Assembly (NCBI RefSeq): GCF_001427305.1
Contig: NZ_LMFZ01000045.1
Span: 358,707 to 422,706 of the forward strand
Direction of reading: 5' to 3'
Length of the DNA: 64,000 nucleotides
Source: Duganella sp. Root1480D1
GTDB taxonomy: Bacteria; Pseudomonadota; Gammaproteobacteria; Burkholderiales; Burkholderiaceae_D
Shown here: positions 8,926 through 17,979 of the stretch, piece by piece
Layout of the letters: the number at the start of each line of letters is the position of its first letter
How positions within the stretch are numbered: position 1 is the stretch's first letter
Position numbers and translations under genes: made by a program
The notes under the pieces: model-generated
Told to the model about the DNA's origin: nothing
The model's input: the letters and a program-made list of their open reading frames with translations, nothing else
Database searches by the model: none

Positions 8926-10143
8926 TCAGGCCCGCTTCAGCGGAAAACATCCGGGGCCGGAGGGCTCGAAATGCTTGTAGGTCAGGATGAATTCCTGATG
9001 GCCCAGCGCCTCCGAGCAGCTTTGCTCCCCGTTCGCCACGCGTGCCACCAGGTCGACGATCTCGCTGCCAACTTCCTGGAGCGAAGCTTCGCCGGTGAGA
9101 ATGCGGCCCGCGTTCACGTCCATGTCCTCGGCCAGGCGCTCATAGGTCGCCGGGTTCGCGCACACCTTGATTACCGGTGCGATTGCCGAACCCACCACCG
9201 AGCCGCGCCCGGTGGTAAACAAGGTCAGGTGGGCGCCGCAGGAAATCAATTCAACGATTTCCGCGTTATCGGAAATATTTGGAAAACCGAAGCGCACTTC
9301 GCCGTCGGGCACCACGTCCAGCAGGTATAAGCCGCCGCCCGCGGGCTGGTCGCCCGGCTTCAGGATGCCGCTGATCGGCGACGCGCCGCTCTTGGCATAA
9401 GCGCCCAGCGACTTCTCTTCAAGCGTCGTCAGGCCGCCATCCGCGTTACCAGGCGCAAAGCTGCCGTGGCCCAGGACCGTGTAGTAGCGGGCCGCCTTGT
9501 CGACACAGGCCACGATGGCATCGCCCAGTTCCGGCGTGGCGGCACGCCTCTTCATGTGGAACTCGCAGCCGACCAATTCGCCGGTTTCTTCAAAAATGCA
9601 GGCTGCGCCTGCCGCAACCAGCTGGTCGAAAGCTACGCCGACAGCCGGATTGGCGGTAATGCCACTGGTGCTGTCCGAACCGCCGCAGATCGTTGCAACG
9701 ACCAGTTCTTCCGCAGCCATTGGCACGCGCTCGTGCGGCGCCAGCGCGTCCAGCGCCCAGCGGACCCACTCCACCCCGTCAGCGACGCTGCTGCGGGTTC
9801 CGCGGTTCTGCTGGATGGTGATAGTGTGGACCGGCCGGCCGCTGGCGGCCGCTTCATCCTGCAGCCCGCTGCGATTGAAGCTTTCGCAACCGAGCGAGAC
9901 GATCAACGCCGCGCCCACATTCGGGTGGGTCACAAGTCGCTTCATCATCGTATCTGCATATTCGTTTGGATAGCAGCCAGGGAAGCCGATCAAGTGCACT
10001 TCCTGTCCGTGGAATGCATTGACGATCAGCCGCGCTACGTGATGGGCGCATTCGACTGTGTAGGCTACGGCGACAATATTGCGGATGCCCTTGCGGCCGT
10101 CGGCGCGCAAGTAACCCGACAGTGCAGGCATGTTTGTACTCAT
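8926..10143 (-). CDS. UxaA-family dehydratase large subunit (probable L-fuconate/altronate dehydratase)
   Basis: UxaA (altronate/galactarate dehydratase) catalytic domain, 405 residues, beginning LSGYLRADGRKGIRN and containing LGCES, CGGSDSTSGITANPA and the C-terminal GQEFILTYK-like region (QEFILTYKHFEPSGP). In E. coli UxaA an N-terminal SAF domain is fused to this domain; here that domain is the separate upstream gene, 2 bp away. No enolase-superfamily fuconate dehydratase is visible, so this pair is the only dehydratase available for the L-fucose pathway. Whether it uses L-fuconate, D-altronate or both cannot be told from sequence. Confidence 0.83.
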   Translation of the reverse strand: MSTNMPALSGYLRADGRKGIRNIVAVAYTVECAHHVARLIVNAFHGQEVHLIGFPGCYPNEYADTMMKRLVTHPNVGAALIVSLGCESFNRSGLQDEAAASGRPVHTITIQQNRGTRSSVADGVEWVRWALDALAPHERVPMAAEELVVATICGGSDSTSGITANPAVGVAFDQLVAAGAACIFEETGELVGCEFHMKRRAATPELGDAIVACVDKAARYYTVLGHGSFAPGNADGGLTTLEEKSLGAYAKSGASPISGILKPGDQPAGGGLYLLDVVPDGEVRFGFPNISDNAEIVELISCGAHLTLFTTGRGSVVGSAIAPVIKVCANPATYERLAEDMDVNAGRILTGEASLQEVGSEIVDLVARVANGEQSCSEALGHQEFILTYKHFEPSGPGCFPLKRA

Positions 10144-10145
10144 GT

Positions 10146-10481
10146 TCAGTGGCCGCTTCCGATAAAGACATGGGCGTCCGCGCCCAGTGTGTAGGTAGGC
10201 AGGTAGTCGCTGGCCAGGTTATGCGTGTGCAGCATGGCGCCGCGCGCGACTACAGCAGTGACGCTGCCGATCAAGGCGCCGTAGCGCAGTACTTTCTCGC
10301 CAGGCTGCAGCGCATGGCGCGCCACCTTGTAGCCGAGGGGGATATCTTCAGGCAGGGTCACCGCCACACCGTCGATGTCGACGATATCGCCGGCAGCCAG
10401 CGCCGTGCGGGCAATCAGGCAATTGTCTTCAGGCGACATGAGAAGCAGTTGCGGCGCGTTTGGTGGAGTACTGTTCAACAT
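10146..10481 (-). CDS. UxaA-family dehydratase small subunit (SAF domain)
   Basis: 111-residue protein equal to the N-terminal SAF domain of altronate dehydratase. It has the family blocks IPLGYKVA, GEKVLRYG and IG, and ends with HTHNL near the C-terminus, which corresponds to the HxHN segment at the end of the UxaA N-terminal domain. The stop lies 2 bp before the large-subunit ATG, so the two are almost certainly co-translated and form one enzyme. Gene splitting of this domain is known in the family. Confidence 0.82.
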   Translation of the reverse strand: MLNSTPPNAPQLLLMSPEDNCLIARTALAAGDIVDIDGVAVTLPEDIPLGYKVARHALQPGEKVLRYGALIGSVTAVVARGAMLHTHNLASDYLPTYTLGADAHVFIGSGH

Positions 10482-10493
10482 GGCGCGCTCCTT

Positions 10494-10823
10494 TCAATCC
10501 ATATGGAAGACGGATTCCGTCGTCGCCCAATGCTCACCCTCGGCGCGGCTGGCCAGGGGCAACTGGCAAGGGCCGCAGAACGTCCACCAGCGCTGGGTCT
10601 CCGCATCGGCAGCGATCAGCTTCATATCGGCCGCGAAGTTGGCGCCGTGGTATTCCCAGTAGCCGAACAGGAGGTTCTCGGGCTCGCGCAGGAAAATGCT
10701 GTAGTTGCGCACATTGGCCTGCTGAAGCTTCGCCAACACCTGCGGCCAGACAGCTGCATGCAGCGCCTTGTATTCCGCGATCTTATCGGCGGCGATCCCG
10801 ATCACCATCCCCATGCGCTCCAT
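10494..10823 (-). CDS. L-fucose/L-rhamnose mutarotase family protein
   Basis: 109-residue RhaM/FucU-like mutarotase of the L-rhamnose mutarotase family. YKALHAAVWPQV, NYSIFLREPENLLFGYWEY, a C-terminal HWATTESVFHMD and the MERMGMVIGI start match the family; the conserved His (in LHAAVW), Tyr and Trp pair line the sugar site. It interconverts alpha and beta pyranose anomers so that the dehydrogenase sees its preferred form. It is the first gene of the leftward fucose operon and follows promoter module B by about 40 bp. Confidence 0.85.
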   Translation of the reverse strand: MERMGMVIGIAADKIAEYKALHAAVWPQVLAKLQQANVRNYSIFLREPENLLFGYWEYHGANFAADMKLIAADAETQRWWTFCGPCQLPLASRAEGEHWATTESVFHMD

Positions 10824-10862
10824 TCCGGCTCCTTGTGTACGTCATATATTTCGTCCAATGCA

Positions 10863-10932
10863 GCCATTGTGCAAACAGCGGCAACAGCCGGCAATTGCTA
10901 AAATCACCAAGGAGCGGAACGATATTTCGCAC
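10863..10932 (-). promoter_or_regulatory. Conserved promoter/operator module B (fucose operon)
   Basis: This stretch aligns over its whole length with modules at 19999-20070 and 31329-31400 (reverse complement). Shared cores are GCCATTGTGC at the start-codon side, GGCAATTGC in the middle and AACGATATTTC-like at the far side, with the two CAAT boxes 28 bp apart. It lies directly upstream of the mutarotase gene in the gap after GH27. A common transcription factor and promoter are inferred; the factor is not identified. Confidence 0.65.
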
Positions 10933-10956
10933 GGCAGCGCGAGGGCGCGCGCTGCC
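10933..10956 (-). terminator. GC-rich hairpin after GH27
   Basis: GGCAGCGCG (10933-10941) pairs perfectly with CGCGCTGCC (10948-10956) around a 6-base loop, 25 bases past the GH27 stop. There is no U-tract, so it may be a weak or Rho-assisted terminator, an attenuator or an RNA-stabilising hairpin separating the GH operon from the fucose promoter. Confidence 0.4.
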
Positions 10957-10980
10957 GCCAGGCGGAGCCCGCGCGCAGGC

Positions 10981-12345
10981 TCACGCCGTGATGCGCAACA
11001 GGGCAGAAGCGTGAGGTGCGAGGGCCTGGCGGATCACACCGTGCGCTGGCGCCAGGTCCTTGCGCTGCCACAGGTCGCGCAAGGCGACGGTCTTGTCGCC
11101 CAGGTTCAGCCGCGACAGGTCGAATGCGACGTCCACTGGCGCATCGCCGGTGTTGAACAGGGCAAGGTAGTGTGAAGCATTGCTGCCGTTCGGCTGCGCA
11201 CTCCAGATCCGGATACCCGGCTCGGCCCGGTGCGGCCGGTTTCGCTGGCTCTTTTTGTGCATTGCCAGCACTTCAGGATTGGTCAGCAGAGCCAGCGTAT
11301 GGCTGTCCAGGCTACGCAGGTCGCCGCCCATGATGAGGGGCGAGCGGGCGATGCTCCATAACGTCATCAGCGTCTGCTGTTCATCCGGCGTGAATTTCGT
11401 GTCGCGCTCGCCCAGTGCGAGGCGTCCAAGCGGCAGCATGTCGGCGTCCGGCCAGGAGTTCTCGCCCATGACCGGGTTCCAGTTTTCGAGGCGCTCAAAC
11501 TGCTCCTTCAGCAGCTTCCACTCGTCCCAGAAGTCGTCCGAGATGCGCCACATCTGCGCGTAATGCGGTACGTGGCCGGCCCATTTGAGATCGGTCTCGC
11601 CCGGCGAAATGCTGAGCGTGATGGCCCGTCCGGATGCCTGGATGGCCTTGTGCGCGCCTTCGATTTCGCGCCAGTTCTTGTGATAGGGACGGGCCAGGTC
11701 GTCCATCTTGACGAAATCCACACCCCACGAAGCATACAATTTGAAAATCGAGTTGTAGTACTCCTGCGCCCCCGGTTTGGTCATGTCGATGCCGTACATA
11801 TCGCCGTTCCATTCGCAAATCGAACTGGTATCGGCAATATCCTGTGCCCTCAGGCTGGTGCCCAGGATCGGCGTATTCATGCGCACTGCCTGGCGCGGGA
11901 TGCCGCGCATGACGTGGATGCCGAACTTCATTCCCATGCGGTGAATCTGGTCCGCGAGACCCTTGAATCCCTTGCCGCCCGCGGCCGACGGGAAGCGGTT
12001 CGGCGCCGGCAGAAGGCGGCCGTATTCATCCATCGTCAACTCGGCATCCTTGCGGTATTCGTAGCTCTTCGCATTCGGCTCATACCATTGGATGTCGACC
12101 GTGAAGATGTCGTATCCCGACGGCAGCAGCTTCTGCGCCATGATGCGGGCATTTTCCAGGGCCTGGGCCTCGGTGATAGTAGTGGCAAACGAGTTCCAGC
12201 TGTTCCAACCCATCGGCGGCGTGGGCGCGAGAGGCGCGCGGGCGGCCGCCCTTGGCGTTGTCGCCAGCGCGGCGGCTGGCAGCGTTGCCGCGGCGGCCGT
12301 GGCCATGGAAGTTGTGATGAGTCGTCGGCGAGGTAAATTAATCAT
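10981..12345 (-). CDS. Glycoside hydrolase family 27 (alpha-galactosidase type)
   Basis: 454-residue exported GH27 enzyme. It begins with a twin-arginine-like leader (LPRRRLITTS) and an Ala-rich segment to about residue 38, then PPMGWNSWNSF (43-53), the family hallmark. FVKMDD gives Asp215 as nucleophile and RISDDFWD (267-274) the acid/base region; a short C-terminal beta domain follows. Members hydrolyse alpha-galactosides, some alpha-N-acetylgalactosaminides or beta-L-arabinopyranosides. It is the last gene of the operon that runs from the acetylesterase at 20 kb. As xyloglucan galactose is beta-linked, the substrate may be a galactomannan-type or arabinopyranosyl side chain. Confidence 0.86.
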   Translation of the reverse strand: MINLPRRRLITTSMATAAAATLPAAALATTPRAAARAPLAPTPPMGWNSWNSFATTITEAQALENARIMAQKLLPSGYDIFTVDIQWYEPNAKSYEYRKDAELTMDEYGRLLPAPNRFPSAAGGKGFKGLADQIHRMGMKFGIHVMRGIPRQAVRMNTPILGTSLRAQDIADTSSICEWNGDMYGIDMTKPGAQEYYNSIFKLYASWGVDFVKMDDLARPYHKNWREIEGAHKAIQASGRAITLSISPGETDLKWAGHVPHYAQMWRISDDFWDEWKLLKEQFERLENWNPVMGENSWPDADMLPLGRLALGERDTKFTPDEQQTLMTLWSIARSPLIMGGDLRSLDSHTLALLTNPEVLAMHKKSQRNRPHRAEPGIRIWSAQPNGSNASHYLALFNTGDAPVDVAFDLSRLNLGDKTVALRDLWQRKDLAPAHGVIRQALAPHASALLRITA

Positions 12346-12362
12346 GGGATCTGGGAATATGG

Positions 12363-15296
12363 TTAAAACTTCACAATCATGGATTTGCCGTCGTAACGCA
12401 CGGTACGCGTGGCTTGTGCAGCCGTCAGGCCCCTGCCATTGCCCTGGTCGACCAGCACCAGGTTCAGGGTGCGGCCCTTCACCATGCCAGGGAAGCTCCC
12501 CCTGCGGGCGCCGATGGCCAGGGTCTTGGCCTTGTCGTTCCAGCTTAACTTCACGCGGGCAGACTGGCCCTTCTCATAGGCATAGGTCTCGTTATCGTCT
12601 TCGTATAGCGTAAAACTGCCGTCGGCGCCCGGATAGATGCGGATTTCATAAGGAGCCTCGGGCTGTTCGGTGGCATATTGGAGCTCGGGCCCCATTGGCA
12701 GGATGGCGCCGGCGCGCACGTACAGCGGCACAATATCAAGCGGCACATCGCGCTCGACGGTCTGGCCGCCCTGGTAGCGCTGGTTGGTCCAGAAGTCGTA
12801 CCAGGCGGTCCCCTTCGGCAGGTAGGTGCGCAAGTTCGCGTCGATCGCCGGTTTGGATTCAGCCAACGCACGGATAGCGCTCGGCGTGCGCCAGGCAAGG
12901 CGCAAGCTACGGTCGGACGTCGCCTGGAAGTACTCGAGCTTCACCTTGACGTGCTGGCCCTTGTGCAGCGCCACGCGTTTGCCGGCCAGCCGTTTGCCGC
13001 CGTTCTCCCAGCGTTCCAGGACGACAGCATCATCGAAATACAGGCGATAGCCGTCGTCACCTTCGACGCCGATCTCGTACTCGCCGTCTTCCGGTACTTC
13101 CAGCGTGCCGTTCCAACGTGCCGAGAAGTCGTCCAGCTGGCTCAAGCCCGCGGGAATTGTGGCAAGCGGAGGAGCCGGCCATGAGTGGTCGATGGCCTTG
13201 TCGATCACTTTACCCTTCGGGATCTCGAAATTGCGCCCTTCGAAGTACTGGCCCGCCAGGCCGGGCTGGCCATCCGGCGTGCGCAGGAAGTCGCCCGGGA
13301 TGGTCGCCGGCGGTGGCGGCTGGATGCGATGCATCGGCCGGGTGACCGGGTGCACCAGCAGCGAGGGGCCGAACATGAAGGCATCGTTAATGGCGTAAGT
13401 GTCCTTGTCGTCCGCAAAGTCCATCGGCAAGGCACGCATCAGCGTGTAATGGTCGCTGGTCACCCTGGCGCTCAAGCCGTAAGTGTACGGCAGCAAACGG
13501 TAGCGCAGGTGAGCGGCGTCCAGCAGGGACTTGTAGACTTCCGCGTCGAGCGACTTGAAGATGTAGGGTTCGCGCTCGATATCTGTGCCATGCACGCGCA
13601 TGATCGGGTTGAACGCGCCATACTGGAACCAGCGCGCGAACAGCTCGCGATAGGCCGGGTCCTTCTCGCCCCCGGGATAATCACGCGCGACGAAGAAGCC
13701 GCCGGTATCCTGGGTCCAGTACGGGTTGCCGGTGATGGTGACGTTGACGCCGCCGCTCACCTGCTTGCGCAAGGTGTCCCAGCTCGAGAAAATATCACCC
13801 GACCACGATGCAGCTGCAGTACGCTGCGCGCCAGCCCAGGCCGAGCGGGTCAGCGTGAACACGCGCTTGTTGCTGGTGGCGCGCTGGCCATCGTAAGTAC
13901 CCTGGGTGGTCAGGAGCGTATAGGGGTTCAGGTAGCGGCTGAAATCACCGAGCGCGTTCTTGCCCAGCGACTTGATGTCGGCTTCATTCTTGCCCGCATC
14001 CCAGGCGGCGGATCCGACTTCCACTTCGGTGCCGTCCATCCACAACGCATCCACCCCTTTGTCGAACAGGCCGGACTTCGCGTGCTTGAAGTAGATCCGG
14101 CGCCCTTCAGGGCTGTAGGCATCGTAGACACGCGCCTTCTGCGATATCCAGTGCAGCGGTTCGAAACGCAGGCCGTGCTGGTCAAGCTCTTTGCCCAGCG
14201 CCGTGTCGTTGCCCACCGATGGCCAGATCGAGACCATCAGCTTCAGGTTCATCTTGTGCAGGCTGTCCGTCATGGCGGTCGGATCGGGATAACGCACCGG
14301 ATCCCACGTCATGCCGCTCCAACTGCCATCCTTGTCGCTGCCCCAGTACTGCCAGTCCTGCACAATGTAATCGAGGGGGAAGCGCTCCTTGCGGAAAGCC
14401 TGCGCCACTTCGACCAGGCGCTGCTGGGTAGGATAGCGTTCCTTGCTCATGAACAGGCCGAAAGCCTGCTTCGGATACATGGGGGCGGCGCCGGTCAGGC
14501 GGCGGTATTCGCCCACCACATCGTCCATCGAACGGCCGCCCATGAAATAGTAGTCAACGCCACCGGGAGCGCTTTCGGCCCACAGCCTGGCGCCTTCTGG
14601 ACCGTCCCGGAACCGCATTTTGGAATAGGTATCCCATAGGATGCCATAGCGCTCCGAGGACATCATGACAGGAATGATGATGCCCAGGTTGGTCTGTACC
14701 AGCAGCAGGTCCTGGTTGCGGCGGTTGACGGCGTCGCTGTCGGTGTAGCCGAAGCCAAAGATCGCTTCGTCCGGTTTCAACGTGAACCGGTTCTCCACCT
14801 CATACGACGGCGCCCCTGAAATTTCCACCGTCTTGATCGACTGCGGTTGCTGCGACTCGCGCGTGTACAAGCGCCCTGACCCGTCCATGAAACTCAGGGC
14901 CCCTGTCTTGCGGTCGATGGCAATGCGCAGCTTCGCGCTCTTGATGGTCAACGTGTCCGCGCCCTCCTCCAGCTCGAAGGCCACCGCACCTGGCTTCTCC
15001 ACCACTACCAGGCTTGGGCTGGTCCAATGGTTCGCACCCAGGTTGGCGTTAATGCGGACCGTGTCAGGCCCATAGAAAATCACGTTTTTCGTCACGCCGG
15101 CGGCACGGAACTGGACGCCGTTCTGCAGGCGCACGTAAGCAAAGCCTTCGTGCACGCCTGCGGCGAAAGGCACCGCCAACAGGTGTCCATTCTTATCCAG
15201 GCCACTGCTGGCCCGTTCCACCGCGCCGGCTGGCACGCACCAAACAATGGCCAGCGCAATCGAAGCAGCCAGTACGGTTCTTGGCAGATGCTTCAT
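12363..15296 (-). CDS. GH31 glycosidase with PA14 insert (alpha-xylosidase type)
   Basis: 977-residue secreted GH31. It has a signal peptide (1-26), an N-terminal beta-sandwich, a barrel with WMDGTE (nucleophile Asp421) and WSGD (acid/base Asp501), a PA14 domain around 690-830 (GLAGQYFEGRNF, then DDGYRLYFDD), and a C-terminal beta domain. WMDGTE and a PA14 domain are features of the xyloglucan alpha-xylosidases exemplified by Cellvibrio Xyl31A, in which PA14 helps bind long oligosaccharides. It should remove alpha-1,6-xylose from xyloglucan fragments produced by GH74. The ATG at 15296 follows an AGAGGA ribosome site; the TTG 12 bases upstream is less likely. The GH97 stop is 12 bp upstream. 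Confidence 0.88.
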   Translation of the reverse strand: MKHLPRTVLAASIALAIVWCVPAGAVERASSGLDKNGHLLAVPFAAGVHEGFAYVRLQNGVQFRAAGVTKNVIFYGPDTVRINANLGANHWTSPSLVVVEKPGAVAFELEEGADTLTIKSAKLRIAIDRKTGALSFMDGSGRLYTRESQQPQSIKTVEISGAPSYEVENRFTLKPDEAIFGFGYTDSDAVNRRNQDLLLVQTNLGIIIPVMMSSERYGILWDTYSKMRFRDGPEGARLWAESAPGGVDYYFMGGRSMDDVVGEYRRLTGAAPMYPKQAFGLFMSKERYPTQQRLVEVAQAFRKERFPLDYIVQDWQYWGSDKDGSWSGMTWDPVRYPDPTAMTDSLHKMNLKLMVSIWPSVGNDTALGKELDQHGLRFEPLHWISQKARVYDAYSPEGRRIYFKHAKSGLFDKGVDALWMDGTEVEVGSAAWDAGKNEADIKSLGKNALGDFSRYLNPYTLLTTQGTYDGQRATSNKRVFTLTRSAWAGAQRTAAASWSGDIFSSWDTLRKQVSGGVNVTITGNPYWTQDTGGFFVARDYPGGEKDPAYRELFARWFQYGAFNPIMRVHGTDIEREPYIFKSLDAEVYKSLLDAAHLRYRLLPYTYGLSARVTSDHYTLMRALPMDFADDKDTYAINDAFMFGPSLLVHPVTRPMHRIQPPPPATIPGDFLRTPDGQPGLAGQYFEGRNFEIPKGKVIDKAIDHSWPAPPLATIPAGLSQLDDFSARWNGTLEVPEDGEYEIGVEGDDGYRLYFDDAVVLERWENGGKRLAGKRVALHKGQHVKVKLEYFQATSDRSLRLAWRTPSAIRALAESKPAIDANLRTYLPKGTAWYDFWTNQRYQGGQTVERDVPLDIVPLYVRAGAILPMGPELQYATEQPEAPYEIRIYPGADGSFTLYEDDNETYAYEKGQSARVKLSWNDKAKTLAIGARRGSFPGMVKGRTLNLVLVDQGNGRGLTAAQATRTVRYDGKSMIVKF

Positions 15297-15308
15297 GTAT
15301 CCTCTCAA

Positions 15309-17231
15309 TCAGCGGAATACCGCAACAAAGCCGCCGCGCGGCTTGATCGTCACGCGGGCCTTGCCGGTGGCAAGTTCTTTCTGGCTGAATTCGCGATCTC
15401 CTGCGCCGTCGCTGATCATGGTGCCTTTGCGATTGCCGATGAAGGAGAGGTCCAGCTCGACAGTGCGCTCGCTCTTGTCGGCATTGATGCCCGCCACATA
15501 CCAGCTGCCGCCGGCCTTACGTGCCACGACAACGTGCGAGCCTGGATAGCCGGCGAGGAAACGGCTGTCGTCCCAGCGGCGCGGCAAGTCGCGCAGGAAA
15601 CCGCGGACATATTCCGGCACCGCGGACATCCCCTCCGGGATCTCCGCGAAGTGCTGGATACCCGACAGGAACAGGACCGACTCAGCCAACTCGAAACCGT
15701 TGCGGGTGGAGCGCTTGATGTTTGGCTTGTCGCCAAATACCATCGGCGTGAAATCCATCGGATCGAACAGGTTGCGGATCATGGCTGCATTCACTGCATG
15801 GCCGGCCACTACGTCTTCATCCTTCTGGTCGAATGTGGTGAACTCCAGGCCGCGGATAGCCTCGGCCGTCATGAGGTTCGGGTAGGTTCGCTCCAGGCCG
15901 CGCGGCAGCGTGGCGCCGTGGAAGTTGACCAGCAGGCCGGCATTGGCGGCATCCTTCAGGATGTCGACGTAGTACTGGATCATTGAAACGCCATCGGCGC
16001 CGAAGAAGTCGACCTTGATGCCCTTGATGCCCATGTCGCGCAGGCGTCCGAATTCCTTCAGGCGGGCATCATGTGTCAGCAGCTTGTTGCGCGGCGTCTG
16101 CGGCGCAGTATTCCAGTCGCCGGCGGAGTTGTACCACGCCAGCAGGCTCACTCCCTTGGCTGCGGCATAGCCGGCCAGTTCGGCCATCTTGTCGTAGCCG
16201 ATCTGCTTGTCCCATTCGGCATCGACCAGGGTGTAGTCCCATTTCATGTCCGCCGCATAGTCGATGAACTTCTTCTGCACGTCGTAAACGGTGGCCCCGT
16301 CCTTGAGCAGCGGCCAGCTCCAGGACGCATGGCCAGGTTGCACCAGCTTGGCATCGAACTTGACGGCCGGCGCCGCCAGGTCGGTGCCGAGCGTGGAATT
16401 CATCACGGTCCCAAGCGCACCCACCGCGACCACGCGCCACGGCGTTGCAAACGTGCCTTTGGTTTCAGCCAGCAGTCTTCCCTTGGTGAAGACTTCCTTT
16501 GGCGTCGGCCCGTCGATGCGGTACACGCCGCCGGGCGACGCGGTCGCCAGGCGCGACGCGTGGAAGCTGCCATCCATATTCGCTTCCGTCAACGCTACCC
16601 AGGTATCGCCGCTGCGGAACAGCGCCGGGAACGCCCAGCCGGATTTCAGCGGAGCGGCCTGTCCGACAGGAACATCAAGCAGGTAATGCTCTTCATAAGA
16701 CGGGTTGGTTTTGCCCCAGCCGGACTTGGCCACCGCCAAGGGCTGCAGGAAGGCGCGCGTATTCTGGCCGAAAGCAAAACCGGAGGCCTCGCTGACGAAA
16801 CGCTTGACCGGAATCGCTGCGTCAGCAACCACGTAGCGGAAGGCCACGCCGTCGTCGGATACGCGGAACGCCACATCCATTTTGTTGCCGGCGGCATTCA
16901 CCAGCGAATACACCTGTTCATTGGCGCGGTACTGGATGTCGCGGCGTTTGCCGACCGCCATCTCGTATTGCTCGGCAACCGGCTGCACCGGCGACGTATT
17001 CACCAGCTTCAGGCCGCGAGCGAAGTCCACGCCGGCCAGGTTCAGACCCAGTGGCGACGGCAGGAGCACAGGCTGGCCATTGCGCTTGACGCTATAAGAC
17101 AGGGTCTTGTCCGGATTGACGACAACCGACACGTCCAACTGCTTGTTCGGGCTTTCGAGCGCCAACGCGGCACCGCTGGCCAGGGTCAATCCAAAAATCG
17201 CACTCAGTTTCTTCATCTTCATTTTTCTCAT
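15309..17231 (-). CDS. Glycoside hydrolase family 97 (second copy)
   Basis: About 640-residue GH97 with a signal peptide (ends near ALALESP). The N-terminal domain carries SPLGL and DDGVAFRY. In the barrel IKVDFFG holds Asp408 as probable nucleophile of the retaining group and MTAEAI holds Glu457 as possible acid/base. It differs from the GH97 at 2951-4888 around the active site (FFGADG rather than FMNRDDQ; FTTFDQKDED rather than WNKMDSK), so the two probably have different substrates. Start choice is between several Met codons (17231, 17222, 17216). It is preceded by the deacetylase and followed closely by GH31 in one operon. Confidence 0.86.
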   Translation of the reverse strand: MRKMKMKKLSAIFGLTLASGAALALESPNKQLDVSVVVNPDKTLSYSVKRNGQPVLLPSPLGLNLAGVDFARGLKLVNTSPVQPVAEQYEMAVGKRRDIQYRANEQVYSLVNAAGNKMDVAFRVSDDGVAFRYVVADAAIPVKRFVSEASGFAFGQNTRAFLQPLAVAKSGWGKTNPSYEEHYLLDVPVGQAAPLKSGWAFPALFRSGDTWVALTEANMDGSFHASRLATASPGGVYRIDGPTPKEVFTKGRLLAETKGTFATPWRVVAVGALGTVMNSTLGTDLAAPAVKFDAKLVQPGHASWSWPLLKDGATVYDVQKKFIDYAADMKWDYTLVDAEWDKQIGYDKMAELAGYAAAKGVSLLAWYNSAGDWNTAPQTPRNKLLTHDARLKEFGRLRDMGIKGIKVDFFGADGVSMIQYYVDILKDAANAGLLVNFHGATLPRGLERTYPNLMTAEAIRGLEFTTFDQKDEDVVAGHAVNAAMIRNLFDPMDFTPMVFGDKPNIKRSTRNGFELAESVLFLSGIQHFAEIPEGMSAVPEYVRGFLRDLPRRWDDSRFLAGYPGSHVVVARKAGGSWYVAGINADKSERTVELDLSFIGNRKGTMISDGAGDREFSQKELATGKARVTIKPRGGFVAVFR

Positions 17232-17244
17232 TATCAATCGGTAA

Positions 17245-17979
17245 TCATTCCCAGCGCAGGTGCACGACCTTGTAGCCGTTGTCGCGGATGGCCTTCAGCA
17301 GAGCCGGCAGCGCTTCGGCCGTCGGGCCATTTGCGTCGTGCATCAGGACGATGCCACCACCGCTATGGCGCAGCCGTTCCACCAGGCGCGCCACCAGCGC
17401 CGCAGTGCTCATGTCATTTGGGCTGTAGTCGTCGATGCCGACATCGATAGAGGCCACGGTGATCTTGCGTTGCTTGAGCTGCGCCAGGATCGCAGGCGTC
17501 TCTTCAAGGAAGGGGAAACGGTATGCGGCCGGTCCGTATCCGAAAACGCCGGAAAAGGTTTGCATGCCGCGCGCCAGGTCGGCCAGCTGTTCGTTGTCGG
17601 GCATCGACTTCAGGAAAGGGTGTGCGAAGCTGTGCAGAGCCGGGGTATGGCCGGCCTGCACGACGCGCTGTCCCAGTTCCGGGTGGCTGGCAAGATTGGC
17701 CCCTGTCATGAAGAAAGTCCCCTTCACGCACTGTGAGGCGAGCGCTTGCAGCACCCTGTCAAGCGTCTCCGGATTCGGCCCGTCGTCAAAAGTCAGGACC
17801 ACCTCTCCCTTCTCCAGTGGCAGGGCGCCATGCTGCACCGTGCCGTAAGCCGTATATTCGCGCTTCAGCGTCAACACACGGGAAGTGCCCAGGGCCTCCG
17901 GAGCGCACGCAGCAACCGCGCCACCTGCGGCGGCGAAAAGCAGCATAGCGAATGACCATTGAGGCAACAGGAATCTCAT
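17245..17979 (-). CDS. Polysaccharide deacetylase (NodB/CE4 domain)
   Basis: 244-residue secreted protein with a signal peptide (about 1-24). NodB motifs are all visible: TFDDGP (63-68, catalytic and metal Asp), HSFAHP (His116 and His120 metal ligands), RFPF, DVGIDDY and a C-terminal LMHDA. CE4 enzymes remove N- or O-acetyl groups from chitin, peptidoglycan or xylan. In an operon with an acetylesterase and glycosidases, deacetylation of a hemicellulose is plausible, but a cell-wall role cannot be excluded. The start overlaps the acetylesterase stop by 4 bp. Confidence 0.84.
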   Translation of the reverse strand: MRFLLPQWSFAMLLFAAAGGAVAACAPEALGTSRVLTLKREYTAYGTVQHGALPLEKGEVVLTFDDGPNPETLDRVLQALASQCVKGTFFMTGANLASHPELGQRVVQAGHTPALHSFAHPFLKSMPDNEQLADLARGMQTFSGVFGYGPAAYRFPFLEETPAILAQLKQRKITVASIDVGIDDYSPNDMSTAALVARLVERLRHSGGGIVLMHDANGPTAEALPALLKAIRDNGYKVVHLRWE

